From Cenococcum geophilum 1.58 (lineage: Eukaryota; Ascomycota; Dothideomycetes; Gloniales; Gloniaceae): a DNA stretch of 64,000 nt. Below are positions 22,625 through 36,500 of the stretch, one piece after another. The stretch spans positions 1,670,746 through 1,734,745 of the forward strand of contig KV748194.1 in NCBI GenBank assembly GCA_001692895.1, given 5' to 3'. The translations under genes were made by a program, and so were the position numbers. Each line of letters opens with the position of its first letter. Position 1 is the stretch's first letter. Below the pieces are notes generated by a model. The model did not search any database, was not told the origin of the DNA, and saw only the letters and a list, made by a program, of their open reading frames with translations.

Positions 22625-25383
22625 AAATGGCAAACGAACTTAAACCCTCCGCGTTAACTATAAGTATTATAGCCCTAGTTAGGGAATAGTTAACTATAAT
22701 ACAACAGTCCTTTATAGATGCTTTGGCCTAACAGCGAGCGATATTAGAAGCTTAGTACTAGTAATTAATAGGAGCAATCTATAAAGAACCCCGTAACCTT
22801 AAAGCACTTATATTAGAGACCCTAATAGTTATACCTATAAACAAAATTAAAATAACTATATATAAACCTAACCCATTAAATATAAACCCTAAACTAGTAA
22901 CGGCAGCTTAATCTATACCTATAACAAACCTAGTACTTACTATAAAATCTGAAAAGCTCCCTAACCCTCTAATATTTAATAGAAATTAAAATAACCTACG
23001 TCCCTTTATAACTAAGCTCTGTCTTAAACTTTTAATAAACTATAACTAATACCCTACTAAAGCCAGCAAGATTAGCTATAGAATGTTTTATTTAAGTAAA
23101 GACGCTATATAAACTATGGACCTATTCTTCTATAATAGCACCTTTATTAATTTTAAAATCTTTATCTCTCTATTAGAACGGATATATAATAACACTAGCC
23201 GCGAACATATAGCTATTACTAAACTTAAAAACCTATAATAACGGATCTAAGACTTTACTAGCTTTTTTTTTAGATTTTTTAGGCCTTATTAGTAAACTAG
23301 ATTAGAATAAAGCCGCTAGAGTTACTACTCTCTATTAAGCTATTTTAGATAAAATTAAAGTATAGTTAGTAGGCAAAGAACTGCCAAAGGACTTACCTAA
23401 ATTCGCTATAATATGTTAATAAATTAATAAAAACCTTTAATATAATAAACAGACTCGTTCTCTAAAGCTAACTATATCTTACGTTTAAAACGCTATAAAC
23501 CCAGTATATGCCCTAAAGCGCGATTTATCTCTAAAACCTAAAAGTCCTATATATAACCCTATAGACCTTAACTCTACTTAATTCTATATACCCTTAGGAA
23601 CTAATAAATAAAGAATACGAGCCGCAAATAGAGAATGCTTTAGATGTGGTAAAAAGGGACACATTTAAAGGAATTACCGAACTTACCCTTTTAAAAAGGT
23701 CTGCCGTAGTTCCTCTCGGTCCTTAAATTATACTTATTTTATAAATTATACTTAGTCGCTATAAAGTATTTTACCTTTAGTTAACTTAGAAAATAAATTG
23801 TCCTAGGGCTAAGTTACGCCTTAAAATAAAAAGTGGAAGAGTATAAGTGTCTAGGCTCTTCTAGCGCTAATATACAATATAACTCCCTTAATATACTTAG
23901 CGAAATTTAAATACTTAAAAAATAGAAGAAAGTGTAAATCCTTATAGATAGCAGAGTTACTAGTATAGGCTTTATTAATATAAACCACGCGAAAACTTAA
24001 CGCCTAAATTTAAAGAAATTTAATAAGCCCTAAGGCCTATAAGGCTTTAATAGTAAACCCTTAATATATGGCGAAATAATACACTACACTCTTATAAAAA
24101 TATAGATAGGTAAATACCTTAAATATGTCTCCTTATTTATAACCCCTTTAAAGCATTATAAGGTAATGCTTAGATATAGATAGCTAAAACGACACAACCC
24201 TTTAATTAGCTGGGTAAAAGAAATACTAAAGTTCTATATAACCTACTGCCGAAGTTATTACTTAAAATACCACTTGCCCTATAAATATACACACGACTAT
24301 TAAATTTAATATAATATAAATTGCCCTTACTATAAACCTTAAAACTATATAATAAAGCTATAACTACTAATTACGGAAAAGAATGCGAAGATAATATATT
24401 AAAGCCCCTTAAAATTCGTATAATATAAGCCGCACCCTTTTTATTTGTTAGCAAGGAAATGAGACTATAAGATCTTTACTATAACACTAGAAGATATTAA
24501 GAAGGCGTTAAAACTAAAGCAATATATTAACCTACGTCCTCTTATACCTAAAGAATATTATAATCTAATTAATATATTTAAGAAATAATTTATAAACTAA
24601 CTACCCCCGTATTAAGATAAGTATAATTTTAAGATAGAACTTAAACCTAGTATAACGCCGAAGTTCGGCCCATTATATAGTATATTATAAGAAGAACTGC
24701 TTATAATATAATAATACCTTAAAGAGCACTTAGAGAAAGGATTTATTTACCCTAGTTAATTACTATTTACCTTACCTATACTATTTATTAAGAAACCTAA
24801 AAGAGGCTTAAGGTTCTATATTAATTATTAAGCCCTAAATACAATTACGATTTAAAACTAATATCCAATTTCTCTACTTTAAGAAACGCTTAACTACTTA
24901 GCAAAAGCGTAATACTTTACAAAACTTAACGTAGTCGCTACCTTTAATTAAATCCGTGTTTGTAAAGGAGATAAGAAGTATATAGCTTTCTGTATATAAT
25001 AGGGACTTTTTAAATACCTAGTAATGCCATTTAGTATAAAGAATAGTCCTAGTACGTTTTATTAATATATTAATAATACGCTTTACAAATTCCTTAATAT
25101 ATTTATTACCGCGTATATTAATAATATCTTAATCTATTTATCTTTACTTTTTAAGCATTAGAAGCATATTAGGATGGTCTTTAAACGCCTATAAGACGCA
25201 GGCTTATAATATAATATTAAGAAATACAAGTTCTATACGTCCGAAGTTATGTACTTAAGCCTAATTATATCCTATAACAGAATTAAAATAGACCCTAAGA
25301 AAATTGCTGTAATTATAAACTGGGAAAGTCTTAGTAGTATATAAGATATCTAAGGATTTCTAGAATTCGCAAATTTCTATTAT
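22625..25383 (+). pseudogene. E1 Gag, protease and reverse transcriptase, RIPed and cut by E2
   Basis: Gag starts near ATGGCAAACGAACTTAAACC (22627). A zinc knuckle reading CFRCGKKGHI then RNY lies at 23638-23685. A decayed protease site lies near 23945 and reverse transcriptase around 24620-25383. The catalytic box reads YINNILIYL near 25115, both Asp codons now Asn. The frame is interrupted inside the conserved FLGFANFYRRF motif by E2 (25384). Confidence 0.88.
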
Positions 25384-25576
25384 TGTCACGGAACCCGACC
25401 GCAGGGGCCTCCATAGGAGAGCCCCGTGCTCTCGTGTACACCTCGCGTACAGCTTACGTCAGCTACGCGTAGGTATATCACCTCCTTACGCCCTCGACTC
25501 TTACGATCGATCGCGCAACGTCTTGTAGACTCCTCGAATACATACGCTCTGTAGCCACTGCCCCCGTCCCATGACA
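25384..25576 (+). repeat. 5' LTR of E2
   Basis: Begins TGTCACGGAACCCGACC and ends CCCATGACA. GC-rich and almost free of RIP changes, in contrast to its partner and to the interior. Minus-strand open frames over both LTR copies are ignored as chance frames. Confidence 0.95.
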
Positions 25577-26099
25577 TTACGTTGCGCCTTTTTACCACCA
25601 ACGCTCAGCCTACAACCAATTCTACGTCTCTGCAATACTGCAGGCGCTATTAGAAGCAGCATATTTATAAATTACCTTACTTTATACTTCTAAGGAACCC
25701 ATAATAGTAAGACAATATTTCTTACTAGCTACTATATTAAACCTAAAAAATAATCTAACACCTATACTTAACCTACAACGCCAATTAATCCTAGGAGAAT
25801 TTGATTTATTAGCCCTAGCCTTAACCCCTAAGGAGATAGATACTAATAATATCTTATCTTTTATTAACTATATAACTACGGATAAGCAAGCAGAAAGGTT
25901 ACTACCTATTAAAATTAAAATATAAGACGCCGAGGCGTTTATAAAAATAGTAGCACGAGAACCTAATAAATACTACCGCCTTCTATAGAACTACTACCTA
26001 AAGCTTATATAAGCTAAGATGCGTACTACCTAAGATTGTAATATTATCCAAGACCTATAAGCTTGTAAGGCGCTCGCTAATAACACATATTAAGAAACT

Positions 26100-29000
26100 A
26101 AAGACGACCTCCGCGTGTCTAAACGCGAGGTCTAATAGTTAAAGAAGGCTAAGATTACACTTATTACTATAGTTACTAAAAGAGAAGGCATAATTAAATA
26201 CCTATAATCTTAGCTTAATAAGCATATTTATAATAACGCTATATACCTCTTTACTGTATATAACGCCACCTAAGTCTTTATGCCCTTGGTAACTTCACCT
26301 ACTTAACGCCTAATAGAGGGTTAGCGCTAAATAGCTTTACCTAACGGGAACCCCTACTAGAGTAGCGGTAATAAAAGCTATAATAATTGGACCTAAGCTG
26401 CTACCGTAGGGTCTAATATACGCTACCCTAATCCCCTAGTCTTTTAGGGAGACCGTAAGAAATACAGCCACTAGAAGATGTAAATCTGTAAAAAACTAAC
26501 TTAGAGCGCCTGCCTTTTTCCTATAGAAGATATTAAGATTAGCTATATTATTGGGCGAATAAAGGGTACACTATTTAATAAACTCTTCGCCTAATAGGAG
26601 ACTAGTGGCCCCTAGAAGTAGTAATTTTACTAAAAAGTCCTTAATAATCTTAACCTAATATACTATAACTATAACCTACTAGCCACCAACTAAGCTAAAC
26701 TACGTGCCCTAAAGATAAGCCCTACTAAATTATTTAATAAGTTCTATATTAAATTCCAGGAATATACTAGAGCCCTCGCCTAAGACAACACTAAAGATTA
26801 AGAAGATTTCCTTAAAAAAGTCACTTATTGCCTTAGTTACGCAGCCGCTAGCCACAACTATAATAATATTTATAATATAGTAGCAGCCCTACGGAAGATT
26901 AAACGACGACTGAATTAGATTACTACTGCTAACCTTTACCTAAAGATCTCTTTATAGAAGCCCTTCGGACCTTCTAAACCTATATATACTAAGCCACCAA
27001 CGCCTACTACCTTAAATACTACTGGAGCTAATATTAACCTCTCTATACTAACCTTTCCGTAAAAACTCCTAGATAAAGAACGCGAGCTACTTTAGAAACT
27101 AAGATACTACTATAGATGCTATTAAGAAGGCTGTTATTGCGATAGCCTAAACTACCTAATAGCTAGGTTTAGTAGCCGCCGCCTAATACCTAACCTAATA
27201 CCCTAAATACTAAATATGTTACTATATACTACTACTATATAAGACAAAGATATAGTAATAGCGGTAGAGTTAGATATAGAAGTGGAAAACGCTAAGTCCT
27301 AGCCCTAAGTCGTGGGTTAAAACGCCCTAATAACGGAGGGATCTATATATTAGCTTACTTAATAAATAACTTAGTAAAAATAAATAGATGGAAATAGGTA
27401 GTTTTACCTATAATAGGAACTACTGCTAAAAAATAATATAAAAGCCGTTCTATAATTAATTGCGGAGCTACTAATAAATTTATAAATACCTAATTTGTGT
27501 ATACTTATAACCTACCTATCTTACCCCTTACTAAAGCCTACGCCCTATAACTCGCTGACGGTAGTTATACCGTATAGAAGATTACCTATATAGTATAACT
27601 CTACCTAGATATAAATAGGCACTAGGAAGAACTTTAGGCCTATATTATACCACTTACTAACTACCCTATTATCCTCGGAATAAACTAGCTTAAATAATAT
27701 AACCCCTTTATTAACTAGAAGAAGAGAGAAGNAACCTTTAACTCTAAATACTGCAGAGAGACTTGCCTAGGGCATAGCCTAACTACCTTTATTTACTCCC
27801 CAGGATATTAACCTAAGGAATCCCTTATTACCCTACCTATGACTAACTACTACCACATAAGCGCCGCGGCCTTTTACCGTATAGTACGTAGAAAAGGCTA
27901 GACCGTTACCGCAGCCTTCTAATTATAACTATATAAGCTTAATAAAGAATAGGACTACGTCTTTTATAGTAATAGAATAGATATAGTCGACCTCCTAGAA
28001 AACGATGCCCCCGTAGAACTCTATGGACTTTTACCTTTAGACTTTAAGAAGTTTATAAAGCTTAAAAAACGACTTACTAACGAGGAACTCCGTAAGCTCC
28101 TCCCTAAGAAGTACTATAACTTTATTAACGTATGCTTATAAAAGAGCGTAGATATACTCCCCCTATATTAACCTAATAACTATACTATTAATATTAAATA
28201 AGGAAAAACGCTACCCTATAAGAGACCCTACCCAATATTAAAAGACAAACTTTTAGTTATTAAAAAGTATATTAACAAGCACCTTAATAAAGGGTTTATT
28301 CGTCTCAGTATATCCCTAGTAGCCGCCCCTATTCTCCTTATTAAGAAGCTAAAAGGAGGTATCCAATTCTATATTAACTATAGAGGACTTAATACTATTA
28401 CGATTAAGAACTAATACCCTATACCGCTTATACGCGAGACTCTTAAGCGGCTTAGCTAAGCCAAAATCTATACTAAGCTTAATATTATCGTTGACTTTAA
28501 CCGCCTTTAAATACGGGAAGGTAATAAATAGAAAACCGTATTTATATCGCGCTTTAGCCAATTTAAATATACTATTATACCCTTTAGCGTATATAACGGC
28601 CTAGGCAGCTTCTAAAGCTATATTAATAACGCCTTATAGGATTACCTTAACAACTTCTGCTTTGCGTACCTGGATAATATACTTATTTATAGCAATAATC
28701 CTTCTAAGTATACCAAGTACGTTTAAAAGGTCCTATAGCGCCTTAGGGACATAGAATTTTATATTAATTTAAAGAAGTATAAATTCTTAGTTATAGAAGT
28801 AAAATACCTTAAACTAATTATTACTACTAAGGGTGTCCGTATAGACCCTAAGAAGGTATATATAATTACTAAATAGCAAACCCCTAACTGCATTAAGGAT
28901 ATATAAGCTTTCCTCAGTTTTATTAACTTCTATTAAAAATTTATATATAACTTCTTAGGTGTTATAGTATTACTTATAGTAATAATATAAATAAAGGGCC

Positions 29001-31260
29001 TTTCTATAAAAGGAAGAAAAATATATTTACGTTTTATCTAGACGCCTAAATATAAGAAGGCGTTTTAAGACCTTAAAGATGCTTTTACTAAAGCACCTAT
29101 CCTAGCTTACTTTATACTAGGACAACAACTCTATTTTAAGACTAACTCCTTAAACTATATTAACGTAGGCATTCTTTTCTAAATAGGCGATAACGGTCTT
29201 TTTTACCTAGTCGCATTCTACTTATCTAAGCTTATACTATAAGAATATAACTATAAGATCTATAATAAGGAACTTCTTGCAATTATATAAGTATTTAAGG
29301 AATTCCGACCGGAACTCTTCTTAGTAAAACCTAACTAGCTAACTAAAGTCCTTATAAATTATTGCAACCTTAAGTACTTTATAACTATAAAATAGCTAAA
29401 CTAATACTAAGTACGCTGGAACAAGTTCCTCTCTAGTTTTAACTTTAAAATCGCATATAGGCTAGGAGTATAAGGTACTAAGCCTAATAGCCTAATACGC
29501 CGCTTATAAGACCTTCCTTAGTTTAAAGATGACCTTTATAACTAGTTCTAATAATAAACGATTCTAAAAGCATAGAATTTGGCCCTAGGTATGCTACCTA
29601 TAATAAAGCTAACTATACCTTAGCTTTACACTATAGAACTAGAATTACCTCCTAAAATTAATAAGCTTATTACTATGGTATATAATACCTCTATTAACCT
29701 ATTACTATATTAACTTATTACCGCAAAGACCGCTAGCGCCTATATACTGCCAACTAAACTCTAAAGCTTAGGCTAGATTAATATAGCAGCCTTAGAAGTA
29801 AAAGAAAATAGGCTCTATTATAAAGGCCGTCTATTCGTCCCTAACTTAGAAAATCTACAACGGTAACTAATCTAAATGGCCTATAACCTCTAATTAAGCG
29901 GCTACCTAGGTAAAGGAGGAACCTATAAGCTTCTTAGCCGATACTACTTCTGGCCTAAAATAATAGACTTAGTTAAACGTTTTATAGGCGCCTGCTAGGG
30001 TTATAAGCGCGCTAAGGCCTTTAATACAAAGTACTAAGGACTACTATACCCTCTACTAGTACCTATATAACTATAGGCAGATATTGCTATAGATTTCGTT
30101 ATTAACCTACCACCCTGTAAATAATATGGCCGTACCTATAAGAACATCCTTATAATAATATACCGACTTATAAAAGAGCGCCACTACGTCCTAACCGAAG
30201 GTGTAGCCGTTAGCGACGTCACTAACGCCTTTCTTCGCGAAATTTACCGATTATATAGGTTACCTAACTTAATTACAGCCGACTAAGGTATATAGTTCGG
30301 CTCTAATATATAGAGACAAATCTACTAACGCCTTAGCATCTTTGTTAAGATATTTATATCCTTTTATTATAAAACTGCTAGGTACCCGGAAAACGCTAAT
30401 GCTAGTATAAAAGCGTACCTACGACAGGTAGTTGCCTATAGTTAAGATAACTAGGTAAATTACCTCCTATTAGGTAAATTCGCAGCAAATAACCACGTCT
30501 TAACTACTATAGGACTTACCCTATTCTTTGTAAATAAGGGATATTACCCCTAATCTAGCATAAAACTACTAGAACCTATTAATAAGAAACTGCCATATAG
30601 AAAACGCCTTAAGATGCTACTTACTAACTAGCATATAGACTGTATAAAAAATCTACTTAACTACTATAAGGGAGAAATGGCCTAGGCTTAAGTAAAGCAG
30701 GCTTACTTTACTAACTATTACAGAACACTACCACCGGAGATGCGTGTTGGCGACTAGGTATAGCTAAATATACATAATATCTCTACGCAGAGGCCTATAA
30801 AGTTACTTAATTATAAGAACCTTAGCCCCTACCTAATTAAACGAGTTATTAATAGGGGAGCTATATATAAGCTAGAGCTCCTACCTACCCTAGCCACCTA
30901 TAGGATATAGCCTATATTTTACCTATAGCAACTATACCTTTACTAGCCTAACCCTTTACTAAAATAAATATAGCCTAAACCCCTACTAGTACTAATCTAA
31001 GATAAGAATAAAGATAAGAACTATAAGAAGTAGACCATTAAATAAATTATTAACTTTAAATACTTTAGTAAAGGTAAAGGACGGCAGCTCTACTACAAAG
31101 CTACCTATATAGGATTTAATATAGATTAGCCGGAATGACAACTATAGAAAGATTTTAAAAATGTAAAAGATCTAATTAGTAATTTCTACTACACAAACCT
31201 ATAGAAACTAGGCCAAAGCAAAGATTTCGTACTTAATCCCCTATAGGAGCCGTCACAGCT
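26100..31260 (+). pseudogene. E2 Gag-Pol polyprotein with chromodomain-like C-terminus, RIPed
   Basis: The Gag region spans about 26100-27100. A protease site lies near 27450 (IINCGATNKFINT). Reverse transcriptase is around 28180-28900, catalytic box FAYLDNILIYSN near 28660. RNase H is around 29080-29500 and integrase around 29870-30640, with the HHCC region reading LSGYLGKGGTYKLLSRYYFWP near 29895. A C-terminal segment near 31080-31260 (YYKATYIGFN...DFKN...FHYTN-like) resembles the region after the chromodomain in fungal chromoviruses. Many TAA/TAG stops. One ambiguous base at 27732. Confidence 0.85.
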
Positions 31261-31307
31261 AAATTATTAAACATTACCGTTATATAACTACTCCAATAAG
31301 ATATCTA

Positions 31308-31442
31308 GGAACTTTACCCGCCGGTTAAAGTTGTCTAATTAGTTAGATTTTTAGACGCTAAGGAGAAACTAGCTAATTAGGATTTTTTATCCCTAGGATA
31401 AAAAATCACCATTAGCTCGCTTACTACTAGCGCCTTAGCAAT
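31308..31442 (+). repeat. hairpin module near the E2 3' end
   Basis: GGAACTTTACCCGCCGGTTAAAG at 31308-31330 is followed by TCTAATTAGTTAGAT. A 27-base palindrome lies at 31381-31407 (arms GATTTTTTATCC and GGATAAAAAATC), then CCATTAGCTCGCTTACTA and GCGCCTTAGCA. It is homologous to the modules in Copia (17232) and E1 (50071). Confidence 0.85.
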
Positions 31443-31662
31443 ACCCTTATATCTTACTAAGTCTTTAACAGTCTCCTTCCCCTCTATAGCTTAGTACCTT
31501 CGCATAGTAGTAACCTATAAGCTTTAAGTTAGAAGTATTTATACGAGCCTATTATACCTATAATAATATCTCTTCTTCTTTTCTATACCCTAAGCGTTCC
31601 CCCTATATATATATAGTAACCACAGCGTCGCCGGAGCTCCGCCTTAATAGAAGGGGAAGTAG

Positions 31663-31855
31663 TGTTACGGAACCCGACCGCAGGGGCCTCTATAGGAGAG
31701 CCCCGTGCTTTTATATACACCTTGCGTATAGCTTACGTCAGCTATGCGTAGGTATATCACCTCCTTACGCCCTCGACCCTTACGATCGATCGCGTAACGT
31801 CTTATAGACTCCTCAAATACATACGCTCTGTAGCCACTACCCCCGTCCCATGACA
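31663..31855 (+). repeat. 3' LTR of E2
   Basis: 193 bp, same length as the 5' LTR, but with several C-to-T and G-to-A changes at CpA/TpG sites (for example CTCGTGTACACC has become TTTATATACACC). Confidence 0.95.
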
Positions 31856-31860
31856 ATTAT

Positions 31861-33095
31861 CAATTTATTAATTACTTCTTAAAAATTATTTAGCTATTAG
31901 TAAACTTAATAAGGAAGAATATAAGATTTAAATGGACTACTAATTATAAATAAGCTTTTAATAACCTAAAACATCATTTTATAACTACTCCAATACTTAC
32001 CTATTTTAATCTTAACCTTAAATATATTATTAAAATAGACTCGTCTAATTATATACTAGGAGGAGTGTTATTATAATATAATAAGAACGGCGAGCTATGT
32101 CTAGTAGCCTTTCTCTTCTAGAAACTTACCCCTGCTAAATTAAACTATAAAATATATAATAAGGAACTACTTATAATTATTATATGCTTTAAATAATGGC
32201 GTCCAAAACTTAAAGAATTATTATTTCTAATACGCGTATTAACGGACTATAAAAACCTATAGTACTTTATAACTATAAAGCAATTAACGCAACACTAAAT
32301 TCATTAAGCTAAATACCTCTTATAATTTAACTTTAAGATTATATACTAACCTAGCAAACTTAATTAGAAGCCTAACTTATTAATATAATAATTATAGGAC
32401 TTACTTATAAACGCCTCTAATAAACGGATTATAAATTAATTACAAATTCTGCTACCCCCTAAACGCTTTAAAAAACTACGCCCTATATTTCTAGACGCGG
32501 AACTTAATAGAAATAAATTAGAAATTAATAAGTAGGATATAGAAATTAATAAACTAATAGAGTATAAATATAAGAATAATCCCTAGATAGTAGATATAAT
32601 AAAAGCAATTTAAATAGGAAAACGGCAATATAAGGATATTATACTTACTAAATGTAAAATCCGTAATAATCGGTTATACTATTAATAAAGATAGTAGTCC
32701 TAAATTCTAAACCTTTACGATTTAAGATACTTAAATTTATATATAATTTCCCTATTATAGGGCATCCTGGCCATATAAAAACCTATAAGATTATTTAATA
32801 AGTATACTACTAGCCTATAATGCACAACTATATACAAAAATATGTTTAAGTATATAGAATATACGTGCGTAGGAAGACCTCTTATATAAAGAAGTAAGGA
32901 GTACTTTAACTATTGCCAATTCTAATATAAAGATAGCGAGATATTTTAATTAACTTTATAGTTAACCTACCTAATAGTAATAGGTTTACGAATATTATAG
33001 TAGTTATTAATTATCTTATAAAAATACGATATATAATTCCTATAAACTTAATTAATATAATATTAGTAGCTAAATATTTTATTAAGTACGTCTTT
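31861..33095 (+). pseudogene. E1 RNase H and integrase N-terminal part, RIPed and cut by E3
   Basis: It resumes the E1 frame after E2 with the end of reverse transcriptase (IRFKWTTNY), then RNase H near 32020-32330 (DSSNYILGGVLLQYNKNGELCLVAF-like, then YNKELLIIII). The integrase zinc region (GHPGHIKTYK near 32765) and the start of the integrase core follow (NFIVNLPNSNRFTNIIVVI near 32955). The frame is interrupted by E3 at 33096 just before the IFKLYRLPNLII motif that continues at 48993. Confidence 0.85.
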
Positions 33096-33516
33096 TGTTA
33101 CGAACGCTTTAAGTACAATATTACGACTACTTAGAGAGGAGTTGGAAGAAGCTAGTTGGTTAATATAAGCACGGTTTAAGATGGAACTAGTGGAACTATG
33201 TGACGAGGAATGGTAAGTAGAGTTACGTAATATAATCTATATAATCTGTATAATCTATAAGATCTATTATAGAGTAAATAAAGCAGACAGAGCAAATAGA
33301 GTAATAACTTTCTTAGGAGTACAGGTGTGTATTTAAAGGACTACAGTCCCTACCTAGATAGTTCCTTCCTTATAGTAATTCTTAGAATATAATTAGAGTT
33401 AATCTATTAGGCAACCACTCCACTAGTTATTATTATATTGTTGACTTTCCTATATTACCTATACACCTAGCCCATTAATAAATCCACTATAGTTCCTGCT
33501 ATAAGGTTTCGTTATA
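33096..33516 (+). repeat. 5' LTR of E3
   Basis: Begins TGTTACGAACGCTTTAAG and ends GTTTCGTTATA; same length as 48572-48992. Confidence 0.95.
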
Positions 33517-33550
33517 TAATTACTACTATAGTTACGGTATTAGAAGTTAA

Positions 33551-36500
33551 ACAATATGCCACTAAAAGCAGCCACGACGACGCTATTAACGGCAGCAAGG
33601 ACCTTAGGGTTAGGTAATAACACTAGTATAGCAGATACTAACTTATAACTAGTTACAGTTAAACAGTTATAAGTAATAGTTAATTAGTTAATAGATAATA
33701 ATACTATACTTAAGTAAAGGGTTAATAGAATAGGAGTAGTAAAGGTTAAGTTACCTTTAATTAAACGATTCTTAGAAGAAAGATTAAAGCTTAAAGGATT
33801 CCTTATATAAATGCACTTTAAAGTTACATAGGAAGGAGTAAAGTTAGTAATACCTATAGATTAGGTAGCGTACGCAGAATTATTCTTAACGGGAAGGGCG
33901 CTTAAATAGTTTAAACCCTATCTTACGGAGATATAAGATAATAGTATAACGACTACTAATTAGGAAGTACGATATATGTTTATAAGCTAGACTAGATTTA
34001 CGGAACGATTAATATAGATATTTAGGGACCTAGAAGCAATAACTATAGCGGAAAGAAAGCTTTAGGACCTAGTATAGCGAACCTTAGTAATTAAGTATAT
34101 AACGCAGTTTTAGATATTAGCTATATAGGTTAAATAGAATAATAAGGCGCTTATAGTATAGTATAAACAGAGACTTAAAGTAAAAGTCTAAAACGTAATT
34201 ATTCTAATAAAAGATGCGGACACCCTTAGGGAATTAATAGATTAAGTAATAAAGATTAATAATAGGATCTTCTAAAGGGAATAGGCTAAAAAAAGCTAAG
34301 ATAGAGTTTTATAGTTATATAAGACGCAAAGTACGCAATAACTAAAGTTAAATTAGAAACTATAGTATAGCGCAGAGCTAATAGACCTAAGTAGTACTAA
34401 AAAAACCTATAAGAAATAAAGGAAATAACTATAGAAACCTAAAAGTTAAGGATTAAGTAATTATAGGACTAAGGAGTATAGGTTAAACCAAGGATCTTAT
34501 TAGTAGAAGATGTTTAAGCGGACTCTATAGTAAAAGTAATGGTTTAAAAACGGAGCTTATATAAATTGCGGAAAATAGGGTTATTTCGCCAGAGACTATA
34601 GAAGTGGTTAAAGTTACTACGTAGTAAAAGGAACTAAACTAATAGTAAGTAACATATATATATAGAGGGATAATAGTGTACTACAAGGAACAAAAGAATA
34701 TTTAATTAAAAGTTTTGCGTTTTGTTATAATAACGTATACTAAATTTATAAAGACGCTAAGTATAGCGCAAGCTATTAGCTATAGAAGCTAGAGTTAAAA
34801 GGGCTTAAAAAGCTAGAGAGTTAGATAAAGAATAAGATTAACTCTATAAGGTAAATTAAGATATTATAGTAATATACGGATAAAGATTAGTAATAATAAT
34901 AATAGAGTTAGAGTACTTATTAATTAATAGCGATAAGATAAAAGAAACTAACTAGGGGTATCTAAGCCTTAATAACGCAATAGAAGTAAAGACTAAAACC
35001 GCTATAGAGTAAGGTTTAGTAACGGGTATTATAATACTATTAGATATGGCATCCATCGCTTTATAAGACGGAAGAAGTAATATTTAAAGACGATTAAGTA
35101 AGTAGATAACTATTAGTACTAGCTTACTACTTAATAAAGGCAAAAGCTAAAGGCTTAAGATTTTTAAGATAAGATAAGAGACGACTAAGATTCTTAAGAT
35201 AAGATAAAGTATGCTTAAGGACCTATAATAAATAATAACTAATAAAGCAGAGTAATAGCTTAGTTTAGTAATATATAAATAAGCTTAGGACGAAGTTTCC
35301 TAAAAGCATAAGACTCTTAAGATAAGATAAGTAAGATTTAAGACTTTTAAGACAAGATAAAAATACTAGTAAAGCCTAGTTAGACTAAGGCTGGAGTATA
35401 GCTTAAGATAGAAGCAGGCTTAGGATTAAAGAATTTAAGGGACTAAGAATTTGGAGTATAAATAAGGACACCTATAGGTAAGAAGTAAGTAACTTTATTA
35501 TAGATTAGAAAATTAGTAATATAAATAGTAGTTAGACTAAAAGACAAACATATAGACCTAAAGGACTTACTAGTAGAATATGTTGTTCAGACTAAAGATT
35601 AAAAAGTTAATATTATAATTAAGAAGTAAGAGAACTTTAAGGATCTAGTTATAAGACGTAAACTATAAAAAACTATAGATAAGTTTAGAGCAAGAATCTT
35701 TATATAGTAAAAGAAAGGATTAGATATAAGATCTAGTATACTAAGTTGTATATAGAATAGAGTACCGGTATAAAGAATTACTAATAGGCTGAAAATAGGC
35801 ACGCTAAAAGCTAAGTAGCTTACTAAACTAGAAAATAAAGAGGATTTAGGGATTCTAACTAGGTTTAAGAAACGGCATATAAAGGGCTGTTATAATATAG
35901 TAATAAGAAGATACTTTCTTATGGATAGGCCGTATATACTCCAGTAGCTGTACTAAAAGTGGTATGGGTAAAGATATAATAATAAGTAGGAAGATTTCTA
36001 TATATAGTTAGACGAGAGAGTTATTTAAAACCACCTAATTATAAAGAAAGCAATAAATTATATTAAGGGAGCCTTAATTATAATATTAAAGGATCTAGAG
36101 GAATAATTAGAGAACTAGAGAAGCGAAAGATATATCTTAGTACCTGCGAATAAAGTCGCAATATTTAGATTAGTGTAATAGAGGTTTAAACTTAAGGACA
36201 AAGATAAGTTAAGAGTTGATTTAAAGTACCCTATATACTATACGCTATTATAGATTGCATATATAGATAATATATATAAAATACACAAAAATCTATAAAA
36301 AAAAAAAGAACCGGAAATACCCTATAAGGATATATTAGGCGCTAAATAAGCAATAGTATAGGAATGCTAAGTATATACACGGCTAGCATTTAGTAGAAGT
36401 TTAGGAGTTAAAAGACTTAATACTTTAACTAGGAAGATTCCTTACGGAAGAATGCTTAGATGGATAATAGTAGTGGGAATATCTAGAGAATACGTATCTA

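Larger units (their letters stand above)
25384..31855 (+). mobile_element. Ty3/Gypsy retrotransposon E2, nested in E1
   Basis: 6472 bp with 193 bp LTRs (25384-25576, 31663-31855) and a perfect target duplication ATTAT (25379-25383, 31856-31860). A purine tract AGAAGGGGAAGTAG precedes the 3' LTR. It splits the E1 reverse transcriptase: joining 25383 to 31861 restores ANFYRRFINYF-like sequence. Confidence 0.95.

Noticed and set aside
25386..25601. Minus-strand ORF, repeated at 31665-31856
   Set aside because: Both lie in the two LTR copies of E2; chance frames in GC-rich LTR sequence.
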